Shown in pieces: positions 35,811 to 44,865 of a stretch of 64,000 nucleotides of DNA; positions within the stretch are counted from its first letter, which is position 1; each line of letters opens with the position of its first letter. A program made the translations under genes and the position numbers. The notes beneath the pieces were generated by a model. That model saw only the letters and a list, made by a program, of their open reading frames with translations. It was not told the origin of the DNA and ran no database searches. Source of the DNA: Spirochaetota bacterium (lineage in GTDB: Bacteria > Spirochaetota > Spirochaetia > Treponematales > Treponemataceae); the NCBI GenBank assembly GCA_016285185.1, contig JAEEQG010000007.1, forward strand, positions 1 to 64,000, given 5' to 3'.

Positions 35811-36908
35811 TCAGTTTATAACATCAGCCCAGACAAGACCGCTGCCGTTCTGTACATCTCTTGCAAGTTCTGCACCTAATACGGTGTTGTAAAATTCCGG
35901 TGAAATCCCTGGAGAAAGAACTTTTTCTGTCCGCAAAACAGCAATGTCGTTTTCTGTTATTTTTTCTCCCTTACACATGCTCCTCATAAAGTGAATGGAA
36001 CGGTTTGTCCGTGAGTAGTTTTGTTTTTCTGCGGCTGCCAGTTCTTTTTTACCGGTCCCAAGTATGCGCAAAACTTTTTCACTCCCATATTCGGAACTCA
36101 TCTCTGCGGTTATTTCGGCGAAAGAAAGCTTTTCTGCGTGACGAACTGCTTTTACCATTTTTAAAAAATCATCCGGTTCCAAAGCTACAGGATCGTCAAG
36201 CCCTGAATCTTTCCTGCTGAGGCATATATGCTTTTCTATAATGCTTCCGCCGCAGGCAACGGAAAGTACAGGAACAAGAACCGGATCCATACTGTGATCG
36301 CTGACTCCGGCAGGAACTCCGAATATGGCGGAAAGGTTTTCTATCACCTTAAGATTATATTCTTCTTCCGGAGCCGGATATGCCGTTATACAGTGAAGCA
36401 AAGCCCTCGATTTTACGTTTGTTGTTGCTTCAAGAGCTTTTTCTATGTCGGATAGTTTGGAAACACCGCTGGAAAGAACCAGTGGAAACTTGTTATAGTT
36501 TTCGTTTATACAATGTAAAAGCGGGAAATGATTCAGTTCCGGTGATGCTATTTTTATCAGTGCGGGATTTATTCCTGCTAGTTCTTTAAGACTTTTCAGT
36601 CCAAAAGGAGAGGCGGAAAAAAGTATGTTCTGTTTTTTGCAATAATCTGCACACATTATGTAAAATTCGGGCGAAGTCTCAAGTTCCATAAATCTGTCGT
36701 ACAGGGGAATGTTACCTGTAGGGAGTTTTACAAATCCAGTATCGGGATGAAGAATCTCATGCGCATAAACAATCTGGAATTTTACGCAGTCAGCTCCTGC
36801 GTAAATTGCGGCATCTATCAGTTCTTTCGCTTTATCAAATGAACCTCCGTGAGAGGTTCCTATTTCGGCAATTATAAATTTATGCGGGATGGATGTAATA
36901 AAACTCAT
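35811..36908 (-). CDS. NeuB-family nonulosonate synthase with C-terminal SAF/antifreeze-like domain
   Basis: IIAEIGTSHGGSFDKAKELIDAAIYAGADCVKFQI; VSDHSMDP; C-terminal MCKGEKITENDIAVLR. Confidence 0.88.
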   Translation of the reverse strand: MSFITSIPHKFIIAEIGTSHGGSFDKAKELIDAAIYAGADCVKFQIVYAHEILHPDTGFVKLPTGNIPLYDRFMELETSPEFYIMCADYCKKQNILFSASPFGLKSLKELAGINPALIKIASPELNHFPLLHCINENYNKFPLVLSSGVSKLSDIEKALEATTNVKSRALLHCITAYPAPEEEYNLKVIENLSAIFGVPAGVSDHSMDPVLVPVLSVACGGSIIEKHICLSRKDSGLDDPVALEPDDFLKMVKAVRHAEKLSFAEITAEMSSEYGSEKVLRILGTGKKELAAAEKQNYSRTNRSIHFMRSMCKGEKITENDIAVLRTEKVLSPGISPEFYNTVLGAELARDVQNGSGLVWADVIN

Positions 36909-36945
36909 GTTAATATTGTCGGATTAAAAGAAAAGGTTTTTGAAG

Positions 36946-36978
36946 ATAAAAAAAACCGTTCCTGTTTTAAAGGAACGG
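36946..36978 (-). terminator. Rho-independent terminator downstream of tRNA-Phe
   Basis: CCGTTCC (36956-36962)/GGAACGG (36972-36978) followed on the minus strand by a T-run. Confidence 0.85.
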
Positions 36979-36981
36979 CTT

Positions 36982-37054
36982 TGCCGCCGGACAGAATCGA
37001 ACTGTCGACACAAGGATTTTCAGTCCTTTGCTCTACCAACTGAGCTACAGCGGC
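36982..37054 (-). tRNA. tRNA-Phe(GAA)
   Basis: Reverse complement GCCGCTGTAGCTCAGTTGGTAGAGCAAAGGACTGAAAATCCTTGTGTCGACAGTTCGATTCTGTCCGGCGGC folds as cloverleaf with GAA anticodon; no encoded CCA. Confidence 0.96.
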
Positions 37055-37117
37055 GAGATGAAACTAATATATATGCATAATTAAAAAATGTCAATAGTCA
37101 GTTTAAAAAATCTGCAT

Positions 37118-38512
37118 TTAATATGCATTTTTATTGATAAATCCCTTGAATATTGTAAGGAATATTATTTTTATGTCAAACATAAAAGTCCAGTTTTCTA
37201 TATAATAAATATCATGTTCGATACGTTTCTCGATTGAAGTATCGCCTCTCCAGCCGTTAACCTGTGCCCAACCGGTCAATCCCGGTCTAACCTGGTGTTT
37301 GACCATGTAACGCGGAATACTTTCCTTAAATTGTGAAACAAAAAACGGTCGTTCCGGTCTGGGACCAACTACCGACATACTGCCTGTAAGGATGTTGAAA
37401 AACTGAGGGAGCTCATCAATGCTTGTTTTCCGCATAAATTCACCCCATTTTGTTTTACGGGGATCATCCTTTGTTGTCCATATTGTCTGGCTGTCTTTTT
37501 CCGTCTGAACGCGCATAGAGCGGAATTTGTACATCTGGAAGGTCTTTTGATTCAATCCGACTCTTTCCTGCTTGTAAAAAACGGGTCCGGGCGAAGTCAG
37601 CTTTGTCAGTATCGCCGCAATAATCATTACCGGCGAAGAAACAATCAGCGCCAAAGCAGAAAACAGAATGTCAAAAGCCCTTTTTATCATTTGATAAAAA
37701 GCAAAATCCAGCGGTACATAGCGTGTATCAATTACCGAAAGTCCGTCCAAATCTTCTATAACAGGTTTTGAAGGTATGTATTCCGTATAATACGGAATTA
37801 TCAAAGTTCTTGAACCGCTTTTTTCACACATAGGAAGAATACGGTTCATTGACGAGTAATCTGCAGGAGAAAGTGCGATAATGACAATATCAAAATACTG
37901 ATTACGTAAGGTTTCGCTGAGATTTTCAAGTGTGTTTATTATGGAGATTCCCCAGAAATTTGCCTGGTGAAATTCAAATTCCGAAATAATACCTGAAATT
38001 TCATATCCCCATTCAGGATGCTGACGGGTTTTTTCGATGAATTTGCGGCTTAATTCGTTGGTTCCGATCAAAAGGCAGTATCTTTTGTTGTATCCGTGCT
38101 TGCGGTAGTTTGTAAGGATGGCTCTTATGATTATTCTCGAAGTACCTGTAAGCAGGGTATTTATGATGCCGAAGAATACAATCAAATATCTTGAAAAGTG
38201 AATAATTGACAGCATATAAAGCAGCAGAGTGAGTACAAGCATACTTATTATATTGCTGTAAACAATGGATGTAAGTTCTTTTAACAACGGTTTTGTTCTT
38301 CTTGAACTGTAAAGACCAAAAGCGGAGTACAAAAGAAAATATGTCGGCATGAGAATAAAAACAGGCAGAATCGTTTCAAAAGTTTCAAGGTTGTTGGTTC
38401 CGTCAAAAATATCAAAACGGAAAAAGTATGCGATAATAAACGAAAGAGGAATAAATAGTAAGTCTAAAAATATCTGAACTCTGTTTAATGTTTTTTGGTT
38501 TTCATTAATCAT
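37118..38512 (-). CDS. Polyprenyl phosphate sugar-1-phosphate transferase (WbaP/WcaJ-like)
   Basis: N-terminal TM bundle; KRAFDILFSALALIVSSPVMII..KQERVGLNQKTFQMYKFRSM..TSIDELPQFFNILTGSMSVVGPRPE. Confidence 0.95.
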   Translation of the reverse strand: MINENQKTLNRVQIFLDLLFIPLSFIIAYFFRFDIFDGTNNLETFETILPVFILMPTYFLLYSAFGLYSSRRTKPLLKELTSIVYSNIISMLVLTLLLYMLSIIHFSRYLIVFFGIINTLLTGTSRIIIRAILTNYRKHGYNKRYCLLIGTNELSRKFIEKTRQHPEWGYEISGIISEFEFHQANFWGISIINTLENLSETLRNQYFDIVIIALSPADYSSMNRILPMCEKSGSRTLIIPYYTEYIPSKPVIEDLDGLSVIDTRYVPLDFAFYQMIKRAFDILFSALALIVSSPVMIIAAILTKLTSPGPVFYKQERVGLNQKTFQMYKFRSMRVQTEKDSQTIWTTKDDPRKTKWGEFMRKTSIDELPQFFNILTGSMSVVGPRPERPFFVSQFKESIPRYMVKHQVRPGLTGWAQVNGWRGDTSIEKRIEHDIYYIENWTFMFDIKIIFLTIFKGFINKNAY

Positions 38513-38530
38513 AATTTTTTCAAAAGCATA

Positions 38531-39649
38531 TCATAAAAGTCGCTTATCAACAATTGCATAAGCGTTTGTTACATTATTAAAAACAGAATCCAATGTGAAT
38601 AAGTTACTTCTTTTTTTGCTTTCTTTGGAGAATTTTTCATAAAGTGTTTTATCACTTATCAGCTTATTAAGCTTGCTTTCAAACTCTTCTTCATCACCGG
38701 GAGAGAAAAGAAATCCGCTTTCTCCGTCAATGATTAAATCCACATGACCTTTTACCCGTGAAGCAATAACCGGTATTCCGGAACACATGGCTTCCATAAT
38801 ATTGAAAGGCAGACCTTCGCTTTTTGAAGCGGAAATTACGATGTTTGTTTCAGCAAGTACATCCTGAATGTTACTTACATATCCGGGTAGCAGTATCCTT
38901 TCTTCCAGTTTCTTTTCTTTTATAAGCTGTTTGCAGTTTTCATAGCAGGCACCTGTTCCTGCCAGCATGACATAAACTGTCTCATTCTTTGCAAGGACAG
39001 GCTCCAAAAGCCTGATGAGCGATTCTTGGTTTTTCCTGTTTGAAAACTCCGCCGCATATGTCAGCAAAACTGCGTCTTTTGGGATATTGAACTCACGTCG
39101 GATACTCTGCCCGGAAGAGGCTGGTATTTTATGAGGTTGTATCCCGACTCCGGGAATATTTACTATGTTTTTACAAAACTTGTATTTTTTAGCCGCTTCG
39201 TAATCTTCCCTGTTCATAGTAATTACCAAGTCTGTAACGTGTGAGAAAAACCTTTCGACAGATACAAGAAGCAGTTTTTTCAGCGGTTTGGTGTTCTTTG
39301 AAAAAAGATAACCGTGACAGCTGTGAATCATGACAGGGCGTTTCCGAAAAAACAAAAGACCTGCTCTCGTTACAGCCCCTGCCAGAGTAGCGTTTGATAT
39401 TACAATATCTATTTGATTTTCCTTTACAAGCTTCCGTAAAAGAAAAATCCCCTTTAGATTTTTAAGAGGCCTTTTTTTGTCAAAAACAAGCTCGTGCTGA
39501 ATCAGCGGAAAATCAAAAACGGCCGTTCCCTGCGCCGCAGTGTGAACTTCATAACCTTTGTCATAATAATACTTTAAGTACGGTATATGAAACTGTGTAA
39601 AATGAGAAACCCTTGAAGCTGTAAAAAGAATTCGAGTTTTGTTTTCCAT
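38531..39649 (-). CDS. GT4-family glycosyltransferase
   Basis: AEFSNRKNQESLIRLLEP..LLPGYVSNIQDVLAETNIVISASKSEGLPFNIMEAMCSGIPVIAS. Confidence 0.92.
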   Translation of the reverse strand: MENKTRILFTASRVSHFTQFHIPYLKYYYDKGYEVHTAAQGTAVFDFPLIQHELVFDKKRPLKNLKGIFLLRKLVKENQIDIVISNATLAGAVTRAGLLFFRKRPVMIHSCHGYLFSKNTKPLKKLLLVSVERFFSHVTDLVITMNREDYEAAKKYKFCKNIVNIPGVGIQPHKIPASSGQSIRREFNIPKDAVLLTYAAEFSNRKNQESLIRLLEPVLAKNETVYVMLAGTGACYENCKQLIKEKKLEERILLPGYVSNIQDVLAETNIVISASKSEGLPFNIMEAMCSGIPVIASRVKGHVDLIIDGESGFLFSPGDEEEFESKLNKLISDKTLYEKFSKESKKRSNLFTLDSVFNNVTNAYAIVDKRLL

Positions 39650-39655
39650 ATCAAA

Positions 39656-40438
39656 TCAAGTAAGATAAACTATAATACATTTGCGCAGATATTTAAGACA
39701 AGTAGAACCTAAGGCAAGACAGAGCTGTCCCAAATTTATAAATCCTTGTGAAAAAAGCTGAAGAAAACCCCTCACTTCATCAAGTGTGAGGGCATGAAAA
39801 TCAGCCGATAGTCCTGAAGATCCGAATGTCCTTTTGGGTGCAAAAAATACAAGCTTTTCATCTATAAAGACTATTTGATTATGCCGTGCTATCTTTAACC
39901 AGAGGTTATAGTCTTCGGCCCTTTTCAGTTTTTCATTGAACAGTATTGGTTGAATTATTTCTGTCTTTACAAGCACTGATGAGGTAATAACGTGGTTCTT
40001 TATCAGCAGCTTTGTATACGGAACAATTTTTGTTGAATTTGAAAAACTGTTTTTTACTGTACTTGATGTAGAAACAAAAACAGCTTTTGGATAGTCTGTA
40101 AAGGCTTTCAGCTGTTTTTCCAGCTTTTCGGGATGCCACGCATCATCACTGTCAAGAAAAGCAATATAGGATGTATCAGCCCGTTTTATCCCGTTGTTTC
40201 TGGCGCTTGAAGCTCCACCGTTTTTTTGAGTTATGAACTCAATGCTGATTTCTTTGTGCAGCCCGGCAAATTCACTTACAAGTTTTTCGGTTTTATCAGT
40301 AGAACCGTCATTTACTATAATGATTTTTTCGGGTTTTACAGTTTGTGCAAAAATGCTTTCCAGTGCGGAAATAATTGTTTTTTCTGCGTTATATGCGGGG
40401 ATTATGACTGTTACGGATGCTGTCAATATGCTGTTCAT
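39656..40438 (-). CDS. GT2-family glycosyltransferase
   Basis: VTVIIPAYNAEKTIISALESIFAQT..VNDGSTDKT..AFLDSDDAWHPEKL. Confidence 0.92.
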   Translation of the reverse strand: MNSILTASVTVIIPAYNAEKTIISALESIFAQTVKPEKIIIVNDGSTDKTEKLVSEFAGLHKEISIEFITQKNGGASSARNNGIKRADTSYIAFLDSDDAWHPEKLEKQLKAFTDYPKAVFVSTSSTVKNSFSNSTKIVPYTKLLIKNHVITSSVLVKTEIIQPILFNEKLKRAEDYNLWLKIARHNQIVFIDEKLVFFAPKRTFGSSGLSADFHALTLDEVRGFLQLFSQGFINLGQLCLALGSTCLKYLRKCIIVYLT

Positions 40439-41301
40439 AATTCTATCTTAATCCAGTTTGCGGGCAGCTCTTTTTTTGTGTTGCCGGCGGTTTTCTTCCA
40501 GATTGCGGGTGCAATAACGATTTTTCCGGGATTGGGGTTAAGATACGCCGCCCACCAGCTGAAAGAACTGTTGGGAATAATATTGTACATGCACCTGCTC
40601 ATAAGATACATGTCCTGCCATGAATCCCTGCCCGTATTCCAATCTGCATATACTACAGGGATGTTGCCTGTATTCAGGTTGTCGCGGCACCATGGAGAAT
40701 CATCCGAAAAAACAATTATTCTGTCGATTTCTGTCTTGCCCTTTAGGGTTTGTAATGCTTTTTCATAGTAAGCGAGGTCGCACACGTTAAGAAAACTGTT
40801 CATTTTCAAAAGATAGTCTCCGCGACGAATGTGGATTGAAGCTGTTTTAGAAGTTATCTGTTTTTCTGCTTCGCAGGATTCCGCATTAAGCGGTTTTTTG
40901 AATGAAAAAATACTGTTTATGTTTTGTTTTATCGGTTCAAAATATTTTTCGTTCTGCCAGTATCCTTCAAAATAGTGGTCGTCTTTGAATGAAAAAACGT
41001 TTTTGTCGAATAGTTCTTCGTTTTCAATATAATGTGTCGGTTTGGTAAGGTATTTGCGGCGTATCCTGTTCACGAATGAATCCGGTATGGTACCGATTCT
41101 TTTAACTTCATCTTCCGCAGCAATAGGCAAATCAATGTTAAAAAGTTCTGCAAGCTCAAAACCGTTGTGCAGATTTTCCAGTTTGAAATGTGATATATCA
41201 AGGAGAACTTTGTCGTTGCTCAGAGCCTGCCAGGTTTTGGCAAACGCATACTGGAACATCTGGTTCCCAAGACCACTCTTTATTTTTATGATTTTCATCA
41301 A
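40435..41301 (-). CDS. GT11 alpha-1,2-fucosyltransferase-like
   Basis: GLGNQMFQYAFAK..SIHIRRGDYL..FSDDSPWCRDNL..NSSFSWWAAYLNPNP. Confidence 0.9.
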   Translation of the reverse strand: MMKIIKIKSGLGNQMFQYAFAKTWQALSNDKVLLDISHFKLENLHNGFELAELFNIDLPIAAEDEVKRIGTIPDSFVNRIRRKYLTKPTHYIENEELFDKNVFSFKDDHYFEGYWQNEKYFEPIKQNINSIFSFKKPLNAESCEAEKQITSKTASIHIRRGDYLLKMNSFLNVCDLAYYEKALQTLKGKTEIDRIIVFSDDSPWCRDNLNTGNIPVVYADWNTGRDSWQDMYLMSRCMYNIIPNSSFSWWAAYLNPNPGKIVIAPAIWKKTAGNTKKELPANWIKIEL

Positions 41302-42074
41302 ATTCGTCTCCAGCCGGATTCCGCCGGAACAAGCTGATTGATCACCTCAGGTCTGTCATTGTGCCATTTTGCAGGGGTAATAACAGTTTTGTCCGGGTTT
41401 TTGTTAAGATAAGCCGCCCACCAGCTGAATGTGGAATTTGCTATTATGTTTGATTTGCAGATACTTTGCAGGTATAAGTCCGATTCAACCGTTGTTCCCG
41501 TTACATAAACAAATTCCTCATTCAAACCGGAAAGCATATTCTGCGCATACAGAGCATCGTTCGTAAATACAAAGAATACCGGTTTTTTGTAAACAGCTTT
41601 AATGGTTTCTATTGCCTTTTCATAGTACTCTTTTGTACAGATGTTGCCGTATTCGGCATATTCCTGAGTGCGCAGATAGTCTCCGCCTCGAATGTGTATC
41701 GAAATACTCTCGCAGGATTTTATTTGAGATGTGTAGGATGCTTGTGAAAGCAACTGTTCGTGAGCAAATGCAAAGTTGGATATATCGACAGATTCCGGAA
41801 AACGGTATTCCTGATAGTAGCCGGTGTCCCAGTTACGATTTATATATTTGGCATAGAATTTGGCAATTAGGAGAGAGAGTTTTGAGCGCGGAATGGTAAA
41901 AAGATGCTTGTCTATGTTGAAAACTTCAGGCAGATCAAAGAATGTTTTTTTGCTAAAATTTCTGTTTAAAATAAAACGCACACGGACTCCCTGCTGCATA
42001 AGGAATAAGCCGTGTGCATATTGAAAAAGCTGGTTTCCGATACCAGCATAGATTTTTATATAATGAGTTTTCAT
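41298..42074 (-). CDS. GT11 alpha-1,2-fucosyltransferase-like, second copy
   Basis: GIGNQLFQYAHGLFL..SIHIRGGDYL..ANSTFSWWAAYLNKNPDKTVITPAKW. Confidence 0.88.
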   Translation of the reverse strand: MKTHYIKIYAGIGNQLFQYAHGLFLMQQGVRVRFILNRNFSKKTFFDLPEVFNIDKHLFTIPRSKLSLLIAKFYAKYINRNWDTGYYQEYRFPESVDISNFAFAHEQLLSQASYTSQIKSCESISIHIRGGDYLRTQEYAEYGNICTKEYYEKAIETIKAVYKKPVFFVFTNDALYAQNMLSGLNEEFVYVTGTTVESDLYLQSICKSNIIANSTFSWWAAYLNKNPDKTVITPAKWHNDRPEVINQLVPAESGWRRI

Positions 42075-42097
42075 ATATGTTTATAATACATGAAAAA

Positions 42098-43051
42098 TCA
42101 TTTCTTTAACAGTCTTTTTATGATAAACCACTTTAATTTTGATGCCCACATATCAAGAGGATAGGGCAGCCGTTTTGCGTCTTTAAGACGTATTTTCATT
42201 TCGCGGTTGTCGCGGACGGAGTCTGCCATAACATATTTGGGATGTACAAGCGGAAACTCCAGGTCTTTTGTACCCATACTGTCAAAAACGCTTTTGTCGT
42301 TTGTATGTGTCGCCTCCTGACCGAATCCTATATTTGAAATTAGATTGTACTTTGGTGCGATTGAAAGGCCTGATTCTTTCCAAACGGAATAAACCCATGG
42401 ACCAGCCCACGAATCTATCCTGTTTTCATAAAGCAGCCTGAAAAGCTGGCACCAGTAAAAATTAAAGGCTTTGTTGGGCGAGTACTGGTTCATAAAACCT
42501 TTTTTGTCTATCTCGGGCCAGTCTGTCATGGTTATGTCCATTTTTTCCCATGCACGCTTCCATGTAGCCCAGCCCCATATCTGCACTTGTCTTGTAAAAT
42601 AATAACTTGTTTCAAGCTCCTCTTTTGAAAATGATTTGTTATCACCCGAAATCAGCATTATTCTGGTATCATTGCGGTATTTTTCCAAAAGTTCCTGGCA
42701 GTATTGAAAAAAGCTTTTTGTAGCAATACAGTCGTCTTCGAGAATGATGGCTTCATCGACAATGGAAAAAGCCCAGTCAAGTCCGCCTGAAATACGCTTT
42801 CTGCAGCCAAGGTTCACATCCGAAAAATTTGTGTGAACTTCACATTCCCAGTCAACCTGCTGAATGATGGCTCTCGTTTCGGCAACTTTTTCGGCTTCTC
42901 CGGCTTTGTTCGGTCGCGGGCCGTCACCGATTACAAGGAGCTTCGGCGGCTTCATCTCGCGTATTATGTTGAAAACTGCCTGTGTAGTATCTTTCCTGCT
43001 GAAAATTATAAATACAATTGGTGTTGTAAGCTTAAAACTCATGATATACAT
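42098..43051 (-). CDS. GT2-like nucleotide-sugar transferase
   Basis: TPIVFIIFSRKDTTQAVFNII..AIILEDDCIATKSFFQYCQELLEKY..GWATWKRAWEKMD. Confidence 0.8.
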   Translation of the reverse strand: MYIMSFKLTTPIVFIIFSRKDTTQAVFNIIREMKPPKLLVIGDGPRPNKAGEAEKVAETRAIIQQVDWECEVHTNFSDVNLGCRKRISGGLDWAFSIVDEAIILEDDCIATKSFFQYCQELLEKYRNDTRIMLISGDNKSFSKEELETSYYFTRQVQIWGWATWKRAWEKMDITMTDWPEIDKKGFMNQYSPNKAFNFYWCQLFRLLYENRIDSWAGPWVYSVWKESGLSIAPKYNLISNIGFGQEATHTNDKSVFDSMGTKDLEFPLVHPKYVMADSVRDNREMKIRLKDAKRLPYPLDMWASKLKWFIIKRLLKK

Positions 43052-44006
43052 CCACCAGCATTTTTCTTGGAAGACAAAATGCTGTTTTTTCTGATAACTC
43101 AGTTATATTGCCGCCGAAAGATACGACAGCCGTTTTAAAGCCCGCTTTTTGTGCAAGCCCGTATTCCCGTTCCGTAACTTCATTTGCTGTCCCGAACGGA
43201 AATGCAAAATGTTTTACAGGTTTCCCCGTTTTTTCTTCCAGTATCTGTTTTGACTGCAAAATCTCATGATAAGCGTCATCATCGTCCATCTCTGCCAGAT
43301 TCACATGGTTTGTTGTATGAGCTCCGATTGTACAAAGCGGTGAATCTGCCAGCTGTTTTACCTCATCCCAGGACAAGGCAAGTTCTTTTGCTTTTTCTTT
43401 TAAGTTTATTTTGTAACCAGAAAAATATTCCGTAAACTTGTTTTCAAAGTCATCTGCAGGGAACTTAAGGATTATTTCCCTTAACGCCATATAAACGTCA
43501 ATTTTACGCTGCTTTGTAGTACAATCCCATACAACGCCGTCTGATGTTTTAATCACGGAATTTGACGAAATAATGTCGTCAAGTACAAACCACCAAAGGT
43601 TTGCGGTATAGTCAGGAAAGCAGGTTGTAACATAGACAGTAAAAGGAACACCGTATTTTTCAAAAACAGGCAGAGCTTTTTTTAGATTGTCCTTGTAACC
43701 GTCATCAAAGGTAAAGACTATAAAAGGTTTTTCAGGCAAAGATTTTGACAAATCATCCAGTGACAGAAACGAATGTGTTTTTGCCGCTTTTTGAATAAAC
43801 TGTTCTAAATATTGCGGGGATACTTTAAGAATCTCATTCGGGAGAAGCTTTGTCGTATCATATTCCTCACACCTGTGCAGCATAAGGATGGAACTACCTG
43901 ACAAGAGTTTTTGTTCTCTCGCATACTGTACCGGTGGAAGTTTTTTAATAATAAGTTTGGCTTTTTTTATAAAGAAATATAGCAGGTTATTTTTTCCAGT
44001 ATTCAT
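43032..44006 (-). CDS. Polysaccharide deacetylase
   Basis: FIVFTFDDGYKDNLKKALPVFEKYGVPFTVYVTT; GAHTTNHVNLAEM; HFAFPFGT. Confidence 0.92.
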   Translation of the reverse strand: MNTGKNNLLYFFIKKAKLIIKKLPPVQYAREQKLLSGSSILMLHRCEEYDTTKLLPNEILKVSPQYLEQFIQKAAKTHSFLSLDDLSKSLPEKPFIVFTFDDGYKDNLKKALPVFEKYGVPFTVYVTTCFPDYTANLWWFVLDDIISSNSVIKTSDGVVWDCTTKQRKIDVYMALREIILKFPADDFENKFTEYFSGYKINLKEKAKELALSWDEVKQLADSPLCTIGAHTTNHVNLAEMDDDDAYHEILQSKQILEEKTGKPVKHFAFPFGTANEVTEREYGLAQKAGFKTAVVSFGGNITELSEKTAFCLPRKMLVDVYHEF

Positions 44007-44865
44007 AAAAAATAACCTTTTTTATAATGGTTTTTATACAGCGGATAAGCCATGTTGAACCGGGAGTCCAGCTTACTTCCCAGTAATGGATAGCAATAGA
44101 TTCCGGTTTTATGAATTTATGTTTGAGCTTTTTTGGAGAAATGGAATTGACCGCCTCATAATTAGGCAGCGGATACAGGTAATGTGTGGGAAAGAAAACA
44201 TCCGTCGGTTTAAGGAGTTCTTTGTTTTCCTGTATTATGCGTGTAAAAAATGCGGGACCTGTTTTGTCCAGAATGTTGTTATACTCAATATTGAGTTTTT
44301 TGCATTCCAAAAGCTTTTTTAAGGTCTCGGTAATAAGCGGATGCGCTGGCACAGCACCAACGATTCCGCCTGCAATTTCAGGTTTGGTATCAAAGATTAC
44401 ACCGGCAAATAGGGTTGTAGTATCTGTAACTGGCGAAAAGTCTTTAAGACACTCAAAATCCGTATCACAATAGATACCGCCGTATAACTCAAGCAGCTTG
44501 TAGCGTGCAAGATCGGAACGCGGACCGGGGTTTGGTGTTGAAAAGTACCATTCCTTTTCTTCTTCCGTAAAGATTGGCAGCAGTTTTTCTTCTGTCCACA
44601 GGTTGTATTCCCAGCCGTTCCGCTTCCAGCTCTCGGTCCATTTTTTATATTTGTCGGGAAGAGGACTGCCTACCCATACCTGATGGATTATTTTGGGAAT
44701 ATGTGTAGAAAGTTCTTTTTTTTCTGATTGATAGTCTGCCCAACGCTGTGCAATAGAGAGCCAGTCGTCGAGGTTTTCCGCCTTTGAATCAAAGTCTTTT
44801 ATGAAGTCAGTCTTTTTGTGAAAATCTGTTTGCTTAAACTGTTCTAGTTGATCCTGAAAACTCAT
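43987..44865 (-). CDS. GT32-like DXD glycosyltransferase
   Basis: IPKIIHQVWVGSPLPDKYKKWTESWKRNGWEYNLW..RSDLARYKLLELYGGIYCDTDFE. Confidence 0.9.
   Translation of the reverse strand: MSFQDQLEQFKQTDFHKKTDFIKDFDSKAENLDDWLSIAQRWADYQSEKKELSTHIPKIIHQVWVGSPLPDKYKKWTESWKRNGWEYNLWTEEKLLPIFTEEEKEWYFSTPNPGPRSDLARYKLLELYGGIYCDTDFECLKDFSPVTDTTTLFAGVIFDTKPEIAGGIVGAVPAHPLITETLKKLLECKKLNIEYNNILDKTGPAFFTRIIQENKELLKPTDVFFPTHYLYPLPNYEAVNSISPKKLKHKFIKPESIAIHYWEVSWTPGSTWLIRCIKTIIKKVIFYEYWKK

Noticed and set aside
40226-40768. 180-aa plus-strand ORF spanning two glycosyltransferase genes
   Set aside because: Antisense to both GT2 and GT11 genes; no domain seen.
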